Shown here: piece by piece, positions 53,470-64,000 of the stretch
Layout: each line of letters begins with the position of its first letter
Numbering within the stretch: the stretch's first letter is position 1
Assembly: GCA_030272815.1 (NCBI GenBank)
Contig: JAJSZT010000006.1
Coordinates: forward strand, 1-64,000
Direction of reading: 5' to 3'
DNA from: Deltaproteobacteria bacterium
GTDB taxonomy: Bacteria; Desulfobacterota; Desulfobacteria; Desulfobacterales; ETH-SRB1
Length of the DNA: 64,000 nt
Translations under genes and position numbers: made by a program
The notes under the pieces: generated by a model
What the model was told of the DNA's origin: nothing
Seen by the model: the letters and a program-made list of their open reading frames with translations, nothing else
The model's database searches: none

Positions 53470-56400
53470 ATGATACCATCCATACTCTCCCAACAGCTTA
53501 GACAAGGCGTCGAAGATTTTCTGCGGACAACTTTTCCGGTATCAACATCTTTTTTTCACGGCATTATCGACCGGTTGCTGGCAAATAGTGAAGGTGTTTT
53601 CAAGGGGCCATATTTATCCGTTCTGCTCCCTTTCAGACAAGGTTCAGGTGAATCTGATTATTTTCCGGATGTGCCTTTAGAATTCTCTCCCTATATACAT
53701 CAGGTACAGGCCTTTGACCGTCTTTCAGGCATTAAGCCAAAATCCACAATCGTTGCAACCGGAACCGGATCAGGTAAAACAGAGTCTTTTTTGTACCCCA
53801 TTCTCGATCATTGCCTTCGCTACCGTGGGGAACCAGGGATAAAGGCCATTCTTGTTTATCCCATGAATGCCCTTGCAATGGATCAGGCAGGGCGTATTGC
53901 AAAAATAATATATACAAATCCCAACCTTAAAGGGCATGTCACGGCGGGCTTATATGTGGGGCAGAGCGAAAAAGAACCTCATGCAGTAATGTCCCAGAGC
54001 AATATTATCACAAATAAGGAGATGTTGCGCACAAGCCCGCCTGATATTCTGCTGACAAATTATAAGATGCTTGATTATCTTTTGATCCGCGCAAAGGATT
54101 ATCCTTTGTGGAAGAACAACGGACCTGAAACCTTGCGCTTTCTTGTAGTAGATGAGCTGCATACATTTGACGGCGCTCAGGGAACCGACCTGGCCTGCCT
54201 TATAAGACGCCTTAAAGCCCGTCTTGATACGCCGGAAAATCACCTGTGCTGCATTGGAACTTCAGCAACGCTTGGCGCTAATGAAAAAAAGGCAGCTTTG
54301 CTGACATATGCCGGCGAGGTCTTTGGTGAACCTTTTGATGAAAATGCCATAATCATGGAATCACGACTGACAGCAGGTGAATTTCTGGAAAACAGCATGA
54401 TAACAAGGGTTGGTGTTGTTTTGCCTGATCTTGCGGAAAGGCTTAATCCTGATTCATACAGCGAGTATAAGGAATACATTCTTTCACAACATGAACTCTG
54501 GTTTGGAAAAAAAATATCTGAAGATGAATTCGATGAAACCAAATGGCGTATCGCACTCGGTGATAAACTTCGGGGGCATAGCTTTTTCCAGAATCTACTG
54601 AAGGTGCTGAAAGGAGAAACCAAAAGCTATGATGAAATTCTATTTGAGCTTGAAAAATGCACACCCGAATTCAAAGATGCTGATCAAACATATAGATTAA
54701 ATTTAATCAGCAGTCTTTTAGCGCTTGTATCAACTGCACGTGCCGGCACAGAAAAAAAGAACCGGCCTTTTCTGCATGTGAGGTATCAGCTCTGGCTTCG
54801 TGAACTGCGGCGCATGGTTTGTGAAGTATCACAAACACCACGCCTTGCATTTTCTGATGATTTAAATGATGAACAATTAAAAAAGCACATGCCTGTCATT
54901 CATTGCAGGGAATGCAACAGCATGGGTTGGGCCGGGCTGAAACGCACAGGTGATAATGAAGTTAATCCTGATTTGCAGCCTTTCTATATTTCATTTTTCA
55001 AAAACGACCCTAAGGTTACTTTCCTGTTTCCTGAATCAGCAGAGCCACAAAATCTTCATATGGATGGGCAGTTATATAATCTTTGTGCGGAGTGTCTGAA
55101 TCTTACTACTAAGCTTAAACCAGAAGAATGCCCCAACTGTGGTCAAAATGACCTGATACGTGTTTTTGTCCCAAACACAAGGGCAAGGAGAAAGAACGAA
55201 GAGATCGGAATACATAACTGCCCTTACTGTGGAGGGCATAACAGCCTGACAATTTTGGGTTCAAGGGCGGCAAGTCTTACAAGTGTCTTAATCTCACAAC
55301 TTTATTCTTCAACATTTAACGATGACAAAAAGCTCCTGACTTTTTCAGATTCAGTCCAGGATGCAGCTCACAGGGCCGGTTTTTTTACCGGACGAACATA
55401 TAGATTTAACTTCCGCAGCGCCCTGCAACAATTTGTTCTTAAATTTTTAAACAAAGAATCAGATAAACTGACTCTTGCTGTATTGCCTGAAAAGTTTACC
55501 CGATTCTGGTTGGGGAAAATGGATGAGGATTTGTTTATTTCGACATTCCTGCCTCCGAATATGGCCTGGTTTGCCGACTATGAAGTTTTGAAACAGGAAG
55601 GCAGACTTCCACAAGATTCCAAATTATTAAGAGACGTTGAAAAGCGGATAGAATGGGAAATTTTCAGTGAATACGGTTTTAGAACCAGAATTGGGCGAAC
55701 ACTTGAAAAGACAAGCTTATCTGTAGCGCATCTGAATTTTGATTTACTTGATAATGCAGCTATACAGATTTTAGAGCAGCTTCAAAATGAGATTGGCGGA
55801 TTTAAGAATTTGGATGAGCATACCCTGAAAGTGTTCATTTTGGGGTTGCTAGTTCATATGAAAAACCAGGGAAGCATTTATTATCAAGAACTTGATACTT
55901 TCATTAAAAGATGGGGTGAGCCATTTATTATAAACCGGATTCCATGGATGCCCAATTTCAGCAGAAATGCCCGGACTCCGGCTTTTTTGACCACCAGAAG
56001 GACCTATCGGTTTGAGCAGTTATTGAGCAGCCGGATGACATGGTGTGAGTTCTGGGCAGATAAATGCTTTTCACCATTGTATCCTCTTATTACAGAATTA
56101 ATAAGCAATATCTATGAGATTGTTTTAAAAATCCTGACTAAAGAAAATATTCTTGTTGAAAAGAAAGTAAATAATGAAAAGGTGTGGGGTCTATCACCTG
56201 ATGTACTAAACATTAGCGATAAGGTCGTTCAATTCAGGTGCAGGGAATGCAGCCATAATGTATCTGTGCCGTTATCTGAAAAAAAATACTGGGAAGGCGC
56301 TCAATGCCATCGCTTCCATTGCTATGGCAAATACCGGAAAACAGATACCAGCAATGATTATTATGGAAAACTTTATGCGTCCGGAAATATAGAAAGAATT

Positions 56401-59400
56401 TTCGCAGCCGAACATACAGGACTGCTGGAACGAGACGAGCGTGAACAACTGGAGGAAAAATTTAAAAGAAAAGATCGAAAGCCGTGGGACCCGAACCTTC
56501 TTTCCTGTACTCCAACTCTGGAACTTGGAATTGATATTGGAGACCTTTCATCTGTAATTTTGTGTTCAGTACCACCTGCCCGGGCTAATTATCTTCAAAG
56601 AATTGGACGTGCAGGCCGTAAGAACGGAAATGCATTAAATTTTACAGTTGCCAATGCCAAGCCTCATGATCTTTATTTCTTTGCAGAACCGGAAGCTATG
56701 ATATCAGGCCAGGTTGATCCGCCGGGTATTTTTTTGAACGCATCTGCTGTCCTGGAACGTCAATTTACAGCATTCTGCTTTGATAAATGGGTGGAAACAG
56801 GAATCAGCGAAAACGCTGCGCCATTAAAACTTCGGAATGTTCTCGTAAATCTTGATCCGGTTGATATTAAAAAATTTCCACATAATTTTTTAAATTTCAT
56901 CGAAACCCGTCAGACATTAATTTTGGACGAGTTTGAGAAGATGTTTTCAGATACTTTAACGGATGAATCCAAAAACTACCTGAGAATATTTGTTGAAGGC
57001 GACAGAGACAAGGAAGGGAGTCTGGCTTATCGAATAATAGACAGGCTTCATTATCATTACAAAGAACGTGAATCCTTAAAAAAGAAGGTTAATTCTTTAA
57101 AGGCAAAAATCCGGAAAAAGAAGAAAGAAAAGGTAAAAGATAAAAACTATCAAAAGGAATTGGATGAGCTTATCCGCGAAAAGAATGGACTGCATTCCCT
57201 GGTGACCCGGATAAACGACCGGCATACACTCAATTTTTTTACCGATGAAGGATTAATCCCCAATTATGCATTTCCTGAAGCAGGCGTGATGCTACGCTCC
57301 ATAATATACCGCAGGAAAGCCAAAACACAGGAGCAAGGCAGCAACTATGATACTTTTACATACGACTATGAAAGACCTGCTGTCAGCGCAATAAGTGAAC
57401 TGGCACCTGCCGGCACCTTTTATGCCGGCGGACGTAAGGTTTGTGTTGATCAGATAGATTTGTCCGTTTCTGATGTCGAAATATGGAGATTATGCAATAA
57501 CTGCTCATATATGACAGTTGAAGGGACAACACAGGATTATTCAACATGCCCTCAATGCGGCAGCGCTTTATGGCCTGATTCAGGTCAAAAACGTCAGATG
57601 CTCAAGATGCGACAGATGTTTGCAACAACTTCAGATCGTGAAAGTCGTATCAGCGATGATAATGACCAACGTGATTCAAACTTTTATAATAGACAGATGA
57701 TTGTCGGTTATAAAGAAAATGACATAACAGATGCTTATAAAGTCAACAACGATGATTTCCCGTTTGGTTTTGAATTTTTATCCAAAGCAACATTTCGAGA
57801 GATTAATTTCGGTGCAAAAGATGATATTGGAGAAAAAATCAGCGTGGCTGGATTGGAATTGCCAAGAAAGGGTTTTATAATCTGCAAATACTGCGGCAAG
57901 ATTCAGGATCATAAAGGTGAAATCAAGCATGCCTTAACATGTCCTTCCCGAAAAAAAGACTCTGAAAAAAATCTTACTGACTGTGTTTATCTGTATAGAG
58001 AATTTTCATCTGAAGCTGTTCTGATGCTGCTTCCGGTTATCACTCTTGAAGGCTCGGATCGTAAGCTTCATAGTTTTATTGCTGCGCTTCACTTAGGATT
58101 AAAGCAAATGTTCGGCGGCAACATTGATCATCTTCAAACAGCCTTGCATGAAGAACCGGTTCCGGATTCAACTCATCGCAAAAAATACCTGGCGCTTTAC
58201 GACACTGTGCCCGGTGGAACCGGATATTTAAAACAATTAATGCGCGATGAAAAACCGATGATGGCGGTTTTTAAGAAAGCACTTGATGTGCTCCGCTCCT
58301 GCCCTTGCAATCAGAATCCCGAAAAGGATGGATGTTACAGGTGCCTTTTTGCCTATAAGAGAAGCTATAATATGTCTGGCACATCACGGGATGTTGCCAT
58401 TGAAATGCTCTCTGAAATTTTAGGCTATAAAGAGCAATTAGCACGAACAAATACATTGAAAGATATTAAAATAAACTCTTTGTTTGATAGTGAGCTTGAA
58501 GCCCGTTTCATTGAAGCTCTCAGACGAGTCCGAAAAGAGGATTTGTCTGTATCTCTTAAAAAAGAAATAGTTAACGGTAAACCGGGTTATTTTTATAAAA
58601 TTGGGGATAAGGCATGGTATATTGAGTTGCAGGTAAATCTTGGGCCGGCTGATGGTGTCGGCATTCCTTCAAAGGCAGATTTCGTGTTTCGACCCGCTCG
58701 CGCACAAGATAGCACCAAACCGATCGCTGTTTTTACTGATGGATTTGCCTATCATAAAGATCGTATCGGCAAAGATATGGCACAGCGATGTGCAATCGTA
58801 CAAAGCGAAAAATATCACATATGGTCATTGTCATGGAAAGATATTGAAAACCGCTACAATACTCAAGGCGGATATTTTGAAAATTATATTTCTTTTCAAG
58901 ACTCTCAAAAAATCAGCAAATATAATCAGTTATTAGAATTATACGGACTTGAAGGATTTCGCAAAACGAATAAACTGGACAGCTTTGATTGGTTGATAGA
59001 TATCCTGCAAAATCCTGAAGTTAAAAAATGGAGATACCCTGCTTTTGTGCATGGATTGATGAATCTCGATAATAAAAGCTTTGCTTTGCCTGAGGCAGCG
59101 CTTAAGTGGTTAGAAAAACTTCGGGCAAACATTCCAGAGGAAGCAGCCGAATTTATCAATGATACGATTTCAAACAAAAATGAGACATGGTTTTACGGAT
59201 TGTTTGAGCCGGATAAAGACAATAATTTATTGCAGCTCTTTATTGCCATTAACAAAAACGCTGTTCAGGAAAGTAATATATTAGAGATGTATATGGCGTG
59301 CTGTCTTGAAGATGGAACGGAGAACCGTGATGTAGAAGGGTTTGAGGCTGTATGGAATGGTTATCTCAGATTATACAATCTAATGCAATTTGTGCCGCAT

Positions 59401-59775
59401 GCTTATTTCGCCACAAGGCAAGGAAAAATAGATGGATATTCTTATAAAATAGGTGGATATACATCTGAAGGGACGGATGCAACAAAGGGTGAATGGGATG
59501 AAATTCTGGAATTAACTGATGCTGAATTGCACGACCTGATAAATAAACTCGCTGAAAATAATTGCCCTGTTCCTGAGGCAGGATATGAGCTTGTAAATGT
59601 GGATGGTGAAATAGTTGCTGAAGCAGAACTTGGCTGGCCGGATATTAATTTAGCTTTTTTGCAGCCAAAACAAATAGAATTTTCAGAAGTCTTTAAACAA
59701 TCTGGATGGCGAGTGTTCCCTTTGAAAGACGTAATTGCTGATCCTGAAAACTATTTAACTCTTTTTAGTAAATAG
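53470..59775 (+). CDS. Giant DEAD-like helicase with DUF1998 and a nuclease-like tail
   Basis: A 2101-residue protein. Walker [13 protein letters not shown] is at about residue 97 and motif II reads VVDELH (near 228), a DELH variant of DEAH. Several zinc-binding Cys clusters sit in the middle (CAECLN ... [13 protein letters not shown]). The helicase-C block [20 protein letters not shown] and RIGRAGRK is near 1025-1050. A coiled coil (about 1200-1250) and a DUF1998/MZB region (about 1500-1655, with [17 protein letters not shown]) follow. A PD-(D/E)xK/Vsr-like segment (about 1670-1810: [31 protein letters not shown]) and a 280-residue tail end it. Size and domains recall DruE of Druantia and DrmA/DrmB of DISARM. 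Confidence 0.85.
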   Translation: MIPSILSQQLRQGVEDFLRTTFPVSTSFFHGIIDRLLANSEGVFKGPYLSVLLPFRQGSGESDYFPDVPLEFSPYIHQVQAFDRLSGIKPKSTIVATGTGSGKTESFLYPILDHCLRYRGEPGIKAILVYPMNALAMDQAGRIAKIIYTNPNLKGHVTAGLYVGQSEKEPHAVMSQSNIITNKEMLRTSPPDILLTNYKMLDYLLIRAKDYPLWKNNGPETLRFLVVDELHTFDGAQGTDLACLIRRLKARLDTPENHLCCIGTSATLGANEKKAALLTYAGEVFGEPFDENAIIMESRLTAGEFLENSMITRVGVVLPDLAERLNPDSYSEYKEYILSQHELWFGKKISEDEFDETKWRIALGDKLRGHSFFQNLLKVLKGETKSYDEILFELEKCTPEFKDADQTYRLNLISSLLALVSTARAGTEKKNRPFLHVRYQLWLRELRRMVCEVSQTPRLAFSDDLNDEQLKKHMPVIHCRECNSMGWAGLKRTGDNEVNPDLQPFYISFFKNDPKVTFLFPESAEPQNLHMDGQLYNLCAECLNLTTKLKPEECPNCGQNDLIRVFVPNTRARRKNEEIGIHNCPYCGGHNSLTILGSRAASLTSVLISQLYSSTFNDDKKLLTFSDSVQDAAHRAGFFTGRTYRFNFRSALQQFVLKFLNKESDKLTLAVLPEKFTRFWLGKMDEDLFISTFLPPNMAWFADYEVLKQEGRLPQDSKLLRDVEKRIEWEIFSEYGFRTRIGRTLEKTSLSVAHLNFDLLDNAAIQILEQLQNEIGGFKNLDEHTLKVFILGLLVHMKNQGSIYYQELDTFIKRWGEPFIINRIPWMPNFSRNARTPAFLTTRRTYRFEQLLSSRMTWCEFWADKCFSPLYPLITELISNIYEIVLKILTKENILVEKKVNNEKVWGLSPDVLNISDKVVQFRCRECSHNVSVPLSEKKYWEGAQCHRFHCYGKYRKTDTSNDYYGKLYASGNIERIFAAEHTGLLERDEREQLEEKFKRKDRKPWDPNLLSCTPTLELGIDIGDLSSVILCSVPPARANYLQRIGRAGRKNGNALNFTVANAKPHDLYFFAEPEAMISGQVDPPGIFLNASAVLERQFTAFCFDKWVETGISENAAPLKLRNVLVNLDPVDIKKFPHNFLNFIETRQTLILDEFEKMFSDTLTDESKNYLRIFVEGDRDKEGSLAYRIIDRLHYHYKERESLKKKVNSLKAKIRKKKKEKVKDKNYQKELDELIREKNGLHSLVTRINDRHTLNFFTDEGLIPNYAFPEAGVMLRSIIYRRKAKTQEQGSNYDTFTYDYERPAVSAISELAPAGTFYAGGRKVCVDQIDLSVSDVEIWRLCNNCSYMTVEGTTQDYSTCPQCGSALWPDSGQKRQMLKMRQMFATTSDRESRISDDNDQRDSNFYNRQMIVGYKENDITDAYKVNNDDFPFGFEFLSKATFREINFGAKDDIGEKISVAGLELPRKGFIICKYCGKIQDHKGEIKHALTCPSRKKDSEKNLTDCVYLYREFSSEAVLMLLPVITLEGSDRKLHSFIAALHLGLKQMFGGNIDHLQTALHEEPVPDSTHRKKYLALYDTVPGGTGYLKQLMRDEKPMMAVFKKALDVLRSCPCNQNPEKDGCYRCLFAYKRSYNMSGTSRDVAIEMLSEILGYKEQLARTNTLKDIKINSLFDSELEARFIEALRRVRKEDLSVSLKKEIVNGKPGYFYKIGDKAWYIELQVNLGPADGVGIPSKADFVFRPARAQDSTKPIAVFTDGFAYHKDRIGKDMAQRCAIVQSEKYHIWSLSWKDIENRYNTQGGYFENYISFQDSQKISKYNQLLELYGLEGFRKTNKLDSFDWLIDILQNPEVKKWRYPAFVHGLMNLDNKSFALPEAALKWLEKLRANIPEEAAEFINDTISNKNETWFYGLFEPDKDNNLLQLFIAINKNAVQESNILEMYMACCLEDGTENRDVEGFEAVWNGYLRLYNLMQFVPHAYFATRQGKIDGYSYKIGGYTSEGTDATKGEWDEILELTDAELHDLINKLAENNCPVPEAGYELVNVDGEIVAEAELGWPDINLAFLQPKQIEFSEVFKQSGWRVFPLKDVIADPENYLTLFSK

Positions 59776-59789
59776 GAGATAGTAAGAAG

Positions 59790-61928
59790 ATGACTGCGGC
59801 AAAAGATAAGATTAAAGTGGCTATTGCTTCGGATTTCCTATTGTCATTTTCTAAGATTCCAAGGAAGCAGCAGGCCAGGGTGATAAATTTTATCACCAAG
59901 TTTCGATCCAACCCTATGCTGCCTGGTATTAATTATGAAAAGATAGCCCATGCCAAAGACCCAAGCATAAGATCAGTGCGCATTGATCAATCTTATCGCG
60001 GCATTGTTTTAAAGCCTGATACTGGAAATGTTTATGTATTATTATGGATTGATCATCATGATAAAGCATACAAATGGGCTGAAAATAAAACATATAAAAT
60101 TCATCCGGAAACTGGAAGTCTTCAAGTCATTGAGGTTGAAGAAATTCAGGATAAACAGGATATTGAATTCTCTGAAACCAAGGTAAAAGCTTTATTTACA
60201 GATATACACGACAGGCATCTTCTGAGTTTAGGTGTTCCTGAATTGCAGCTTCAACTTGTTCGAGACCTGAAAACCGCTGAAGATCTTGATCGAATTGAAG
60301 AGCAGTTGCCTCAAGAGGCATATGAGGCACTGTTCTTTTTAGCTGAAGGTTTTTCACTTGAAGATGTTTTCCAGGATTTCGAAATAACTAAAACAAAGGA
60401 AGAGGTCGATACAAACGATTATGAATCTGCATTAAATAACCCTGACTCACGCCGTCGGTTTCTTGTTGTTGAGGACGATCTTGAATTGGCGGCAATTCTT
60501 AACGCACCTCTTGAAAAATGGCGCATATTTTTACACCCATCCCAGCAAAAAGTTGTAGAACGTAACTGGAACGGGCCGGTACGGGTTCTTGGCAGTGCAG
60601 GAACAGGAAAGACTGTTGCAGCTATGCATAGAGCAAAATGGCTTGTTCAAAATGCCTTTACAAATGAAAAAGATCGAATCCTGTTTACAACTTTTACTCG
60701 GAATCTGGCAGCGGACATTCAAGAGAACTTGAGTAAAATTTGCTCAAGAGAAATGATGCGCAGAATCGAGGTTGTGAATCTTGACAGATGGGTTGCAGAA
60801 TTTTTGAAAAAGAATGGCTATGATTATAAAATTGACTATGGTTATCGAACAGAGCCTTTATGGAATAAAGCGCTGGATTTGGTGCCGAGCGAGCTTGATT
60901 TTGACTTGTCTTTCTATAGGGAAGAATTGGAACGGGTCATCCAGCCTCAAGCTATTACTTCTGTTGAAGATTATATGAAAGCATTTCGTGTGGGCAGAGG
61001 TGTTCGGCTAAATCGTAAAGCTCGTAAGGCGGCCTGGACAGTGTTTGAAGAATATCGAGCTTTATTAAATGAGCATGGTTTAAGGGAAAGCAATGATGCT
61101 ATGCGAGATGCGAGACTTTTATTGGAAAGAAAAAAAGAAATGCTTCCTTATAAAGCAATAATTGTTGATGAAGCTCAGGATATGGGCATACAGGCATTCA
61201 AACTGATAAGGCAAATGATACCTGAAGACAAGAAAAATGACCTTTTCATTGTCGGGGATGCACATCAAAGAATTTATCGGCACAAGGTCGTTTTGGGTCA
61301 ATGTGGTATAAACATTCGTGGCCGTGGCAGAAAACTCAGGATTAACTATCGGACTACTGACGAAACCCGGAAATGGGCCGTAGGTTTGCTTAAAGGCATT
61401 AAGGTTGATGATCTTGATGGAGGAACTGATGACCAGAAAGGCTATAAAGCATTATTACATGGTATCATGCCTGATGTCAGATATTTTAATAATTTTCAGG
61501 AGGAAGTTAGTTTTATTGCTGAATATATCAGGAAGATAAAAAATGAAACCGGTTCAATCAAGGAGGTGTGTTTGGTAGCACGGACAAACAATCTTCTTAA
61601 ACAATATGAAAGCGCTATATCTGCCAAAGGTTTTGAAATATACCTTGTCCGTCGCAGCGAGGCTGAAGATCGGACATCGCCAGGTCTTCGTTTGGCCACA
61701 ATGCATCGTGTAAAAGGGCTGGAGTTTGACAGGGTTATAATTGCGGGTGTCAATGAAGGTGTTGTCCCATTTGAAGGTGCTCAATCTTATTCCTCTGATA
61801 CAGTTGTTAAAAGAGAATCTGAAGTTCAAGAACGGGCATTATTATATGTGTCGGCAACAAGAGCGAAGAAAGAGGTTGTCGTAACTAGTTTCGGTAAGTC
61901 GAGCAGGTTTTTAGATAATATGCAATAA
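59790..61928 (+). CDS. RelE-like domain fused to a UvrD-type helicase
   Basis: A 712-residue protein starting 14 bp after the giant helicase, behind TAGGAGATAGTAAGAAG. Residues about 10-110 resemble a RelE/ParE-type toxin fold (FSKIPRKQQARVINFITKFR, SIRSVRIDQSYRGIVL, VYVLLWIDHHDKAYKWAENK). The rest is a superfamily 1A helicase: Walker A LGSAGTGKTVAAMHRAKWL (about 268), motif II VDEAQD (about 460), GDAHQRIYRHKV, the R-I-N-Y-R-T motif, LATMHRVKGLEFDRVII and LYVSATRAKKEV. It lacks the Cys cluster of AddB-like nucleases. It completes the three-helicase set of the island. Whether the toxin-like domain is catalytic cannot be told. Confidence 0.87.
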   Translation: MTAAKDKIKVAIASDFLLSFSKIPRKQQARVINFITKFRSNPMLPGINYEKIAHAKDPSIRSVRIDQSYRGIVLKPDTGNVYVLLWIDHHDKAYKWAENKTYKIHPETGSLQVIEVEEIQDKQDIEFSETKVKALFTDIHDRHLLSLGVPELQLQLVRDLKTAEDLDRIEEQLPQEAYEALFFLAEGFSLEDVFQDFEITKTKEEVDTNDYESALNNPDSRRRFLVVEDDLELAAILNAPLEKWRIFLHPSQQKVVERNWNGPVRVLGSAGTGKTVAAMHRAKWLVQNAFTNEKDRILFTTFTRNLAADIQENLSKICSREMMRRIEVVNLDRWVAEFLKKNGYDYKIDYGYRTEPLWNKALDLVPSELDFDLSFYREELERVIQPQAITSVEDYMKAFRVGRGVRLNRKARKAAWTVFEEYRALLNEHGLRESNDAMRDARLLLERKKEMLPYKAIIVDEAQDMGIQAFKLIRQMIPEDKKNDLFIVGDAHQRIYRHKVVLGQCGINIRGRGRKLRINYRTTDETRKWAVGLLKGIKVDDLDGGTDDQKGYKALLHGIMPDVRYFNNFQEEVSFIAEYIRKIKNETGSIKEVCLVARTNNLLKQYESAISAKGFEIYLVRRSEAEDRTSPGLRLATMHRVKGLEFDRVIIAGVNEGVVPFEGAQSYSSDTVVKRESEVQERALLYVSATRAKKEVVVTSFGKSSRFLDNMQ

Positions 61929-61972
61929 ATATGACTAACCGCTTGTCATTCCAGCAAAAAGGGAGCGGAAGG

Positions 61973-64000
61973 TTATAAAACCGCATCGTTGATTTTCAGC
62001 CAAAGGTCTGTGGGTTTTTTTAGTTTTTTCCCGTCAATGCTCAGAACCGGAATAGCACCAATAAGTGAATTAGTGATAATAACCTGATCAGCTAAAAACA
62101 AATCTTCAAGGCACAGCTTTTTGCTTTCTGATATATAACCCCAACTTAAAAGAAGTTCACATACAACCTTTTCCATGATACCGGGCAGCACATGCGGCGA
62201 AACCGGTTTTATGAAAGTTTTATCCTTCATCAGCAGGATATTTGCTGTATTTGTTTCAGAGATCGTATCGTCTGGGTTCAATATGAGTGCTTCATCAGCA
62301 CCCTTTTTTTTCGCCCATTCTCCAGCAAGCAGGTAGTATAAATAATTCAGGGTTTTGTAATCAGCAAGGGGTGTCTGCCGCGGTTCAGGGTAAACAACAA
62401 GCTTTACTCCCTGTTCTTTTTTTTCTGCCAGCCGATGAGTATATGGCCTGGTCATAACCAGGAGCGTAAAATTTAAAGAAGAATTCTCGCTGTTTCCTTT
62501 TGACGCAACAATTTTAACTGCCGCAGTTTCTTCTAGCAGCCCGTTGCTGGAAATTACCTGATATATAATATCCTGCCAGGTCAAATTCGGAACTCGTTCA
62601 AAAAAAAGATGTTTCCATGTTTGATTAAATCTTGAAATATGCTCTTTAAGGTATTGAGGTTTTCCTTTATCCACCCTGATTGTTTCAAAAAAACCATATC
62701 CGAATAAAAACCCCTGATCTGTAACATTTATCTTCGCAAGATTTATGGGTTCAATGCTTCCGTTAATCCAGACATGGTTTTTGCTGCTTAATACTTTTTC
62801 TTTTCCTTTGAAGACCTCCATAAGTGTTCTGCCCTTATGCATTGTTTCATCATACTCATCAAAGGGATCTGAATCAAAGACAATGCCTCCTCCGACCGAA
62901 AATATGATTTTTTTATTAACTATTGTGGCTGTGCGGATAGCAATAGAAAGGTCCATTGTGTCGTGGAAACTTATATATCCTGTGGAACCTGTATATATAT
63001 GACGTCTGTGAGGCTCCAGTTCATCTATTATTTCCATAGCTCGAATTTTAGGGCAGCCTGTTATCGAACCACCGGGAAATGCAGCTTTGATAATATCCAC
63101 TGCATCTTGATCTTTGTCCAAAACTCCTTCAACAATTGAGACAAGATGAAAAACATTCTTGTATGCCTCAAGTCTTTTGTGCTCAGACACGCGAACAGAT
63201 CCTGCCTTACATATCTTTCCCAGATCATTACGCAGTAAATCGACTATCATCGAAAGCTCGGCATCATCCTTTTTGCTGTTTTTAAGCTCAAGACCGAGTT
63301 TTTTATCCTCTTTTAAAGTATCTCCCCTTGGCATTGTGCCCTTTATTGGCCTGGTTTCAAGCCGGTCTCCTGACTGAAGAAGAAAACGTTCGGGCGATGT
63401 GGAAACAATAAAATTATCTCCGGCATTTATATAAGAAAAAAAGGGAGCGGGATTAAGATTATAAAGTGTTTTAAACAGACCAAAAGCGCTGCCTTCAAAA
63501 TTCATTTCAAATCGCTGGGAAAGGTTCACCTGATATACATGGCCAGATGCAATGTATTCTTTTATCTGCTTAACAGCGTTTATGTATTTGGATCTTGTAA
63601 AATTTGATCGAAATCCATCTATATCTCCGCTGAAACTCTCCATTAACGGTTGTTTTGATCCCAGTATATTTTTAAAAACTTCAAGGTCTTTGTGTAAAAC
63701 ACTTTCTCCGGAAACAATGCGTTCAGGAATAAAAAGAGATGTTCTGTCTTCGTTTCGATCATGTATAACTATTATTGAAGGAGCAAAAAAGCATATATGC
63801 GGAAGATAAAGATCATCTATAGAAGTACGGGGAAGCTTTTCAAGAGAATCTTTAAGATCGTAAGACAGGTATCCCAGAATGCCTGCAGCAAAAGGCGGTT
63901 GCATATTATGACCGTCCAAATGCCGAACAAACGGCCTGTAAGCATTTAAGATATTCCTGAGCGTATCAAAGGGATCTGCTCTAAAATTAAAGCTATGATC
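61973..64000 (-). CDS. pabB: Fused aminodeoxychorismate synthase I/aminodeoxychorismate lyase (PabB-PabC), 5' end outside window
   Basis: The frame is open from the window end; the last-seen upstream residues (R-A-D-P-F-D-T-L) already fit PabB, so the true start lies beyond. The PabB part has FAAGILGYLSYDL, YQVNLSQRFEMNFEGSAF, ISTSPERFLL-like I-V-S-T-S-P-E-R, ETRPIKGTMPRGDT, FPGGSITGCPKIRAM and FSVGGGIVFDSDP. From about 390 residues on follows a class IV PLP lyase/aminotransferase with the PLP-lysine region K-T-L-N-Y-L-Y-Y-L and NPDDTISETNTANI. The chain makes 4-aminobenzoate for folate. Such fusions occur in several phyla. It faces the helicase island tail to tail. Confidence 0.9.
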   Translation of the reverse strand, partial: DHSFNFRADPFDTLRNILNAYRPFVRHLDGHNMQPPFAAGILGYLSYDLKDSLEKLPRTSIDDLYLPHICFFAPSIIVIHDRNEDRTSLFIPERIVSGESVLHKDLEVFKNILGSKQPLMESFSGDIDGFRSNFTRSKYINAVKQIKEYIASGHVYQVNLSQRFEMNFEGSAFGLFKTLYNLNPAPFFSYINAGDNFIVSTSPERFLLQSGDRLETRPIKGTMPRGDTLKEDKKLGLELKNSKKDDAELSMIVDLLRNDLGKICKAGSVRVSEHKRLEAYKNVFHLVSIVEGVLDKDQDAVDIIKAAFPGGSITGCPKIRAMEIIDELEPHRRHIYTGSTGYISFHDTMDLSIAIRTATIVNKKIIFSVGGGIVFDSDPFDEYDETMHKGRTLMEVFKGKEKVLSSKNHVWINGSIEPINLAKINVTDQGFLFGYGFFETIRVDKGKPQYLKEHISRFNQTWKHLFFERVPNLTWQDIIYQVISSNGLLEETAAVKIVASKGNSENSSLNFTLLVMTRPYTHRLAEKKEQGVKLVVYPEPRQTPLADYKTLNYLYYLLAGEWAKKKGADEALILNPDDTISETNTANILLMKDKTFIKPVSPHVLPGIMEKVVCELLLSWGYISESKKLCLEDLFLADQVIITNSLIGAIPVLSIDGKKLKKPTDLWLKINDAVL

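Noticed and set aside
43871-61928. Calling the island a complete DISARM system
   Set aside because: The SNF2 helicase and methylase fit, but no PLD-type drmC was seen and the DUF1998 domain is part of a 2101-residue helicase rather than a separate drmB-like gene.
1-64000. tRNA and rRNA genes
   Set aside because: I looked for cloverleaf-like T-loops (GGTTCRANTCC) and rRNA-conserved blocks in the intergenic gaps and saw none; a covariance-model scan would be needed to exclude them fully.

Overview
The window reads as a chromosomal segment of an anaerobic sulfate-reducing bacterium of the Desulfobacterota, most likely Desulfobacterales. The main evidence is a complete dsrA-dsrB-dsrD-dsrN cluster (31.1-35.3 kb). 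A tetraheme cytochrome c3-type protein, an EF-G whose G1 motif is of the spirochaete/planctomycete/delta type, a molybdenum cofactor gene set and many short interspersed repeats agree with it. No rRNA, tRNA or CRISPR array was recognised. The first and last genes run off the window.

Layout. 0-5.4 kb: the end of a repetitive secreted protein, then a tandemly duplicated cassette (MITE-like repeat, SRPBCC gene, CrtC/AttH-like gene, shared 3' flank). Each copy has lost a different gene. A 3-methyladenine glycosylase follows. 5.6-13.1 kb: a Mut7-C/zinc-ribbon protein, a B12-binding radical SAM enzyme with a TPR partner, a RecA-like ATPase and fusA. 13.5-21.3 kb: a minus-strand operon that looks like an unusual chaperone/usher-type surface-fibre system. 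It has two paralogous secreted subunits, a third small secreted protein, a periplasmic chaperone-like protein and a large usher-like outer-membrane barrel. A consensus sigma-54 promoter precedes it. Next to it lie an NtrC-type activator, a stand-alone copy of that activator's Fis domain and the remnant of a histidine kinase. 21.3-26.7 kb: housekeeping genes (UDP-sugar pyrophosphorylase, ilvE, PPC protein, YkgJ-type protein, dapA).

27.2-35.3 kb: a YcaO protein, a TPR protein and an unassigned, possibly kinase-like protein lead into dsrABD-dsrN. The dsr genes carry a possible leader ORF and a perfect hairpin between dsrB and dsrD. 35.8-43.8 kb: cytochrome c, tatC-tatB, mltA, rmuC, and Moco genes (moaC, a MoaE-like gene, mobA, moaB) around pyrR. 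These are interrupted by nested MITEs and a decayed GxxExxY gene.

43.9-61.9 kb: an 18-kb plus-strand defence-type island. In order it holds a SNF2-family helicase, a 1566-residue N6-adenine methylase, a HigB toxin with a HigA-ImmA/IrrE fusion, a 2101-residue DEAD-like helicase with DUF1998 and a nuclease-like tail, and a RelE-like/UvrD helicase fusion. It shares parts with DISARM, Druantia and BREX but matches none of them in gene content. A PabB-PabC fusion closes the window.

The two regions most worth following up are the sigma-54-controlled fibre locus and the helicase/methylase island. The reciprocal decay of the duplicated cassette and the nested MITE with a visible empty site are clear sequence-level observations.
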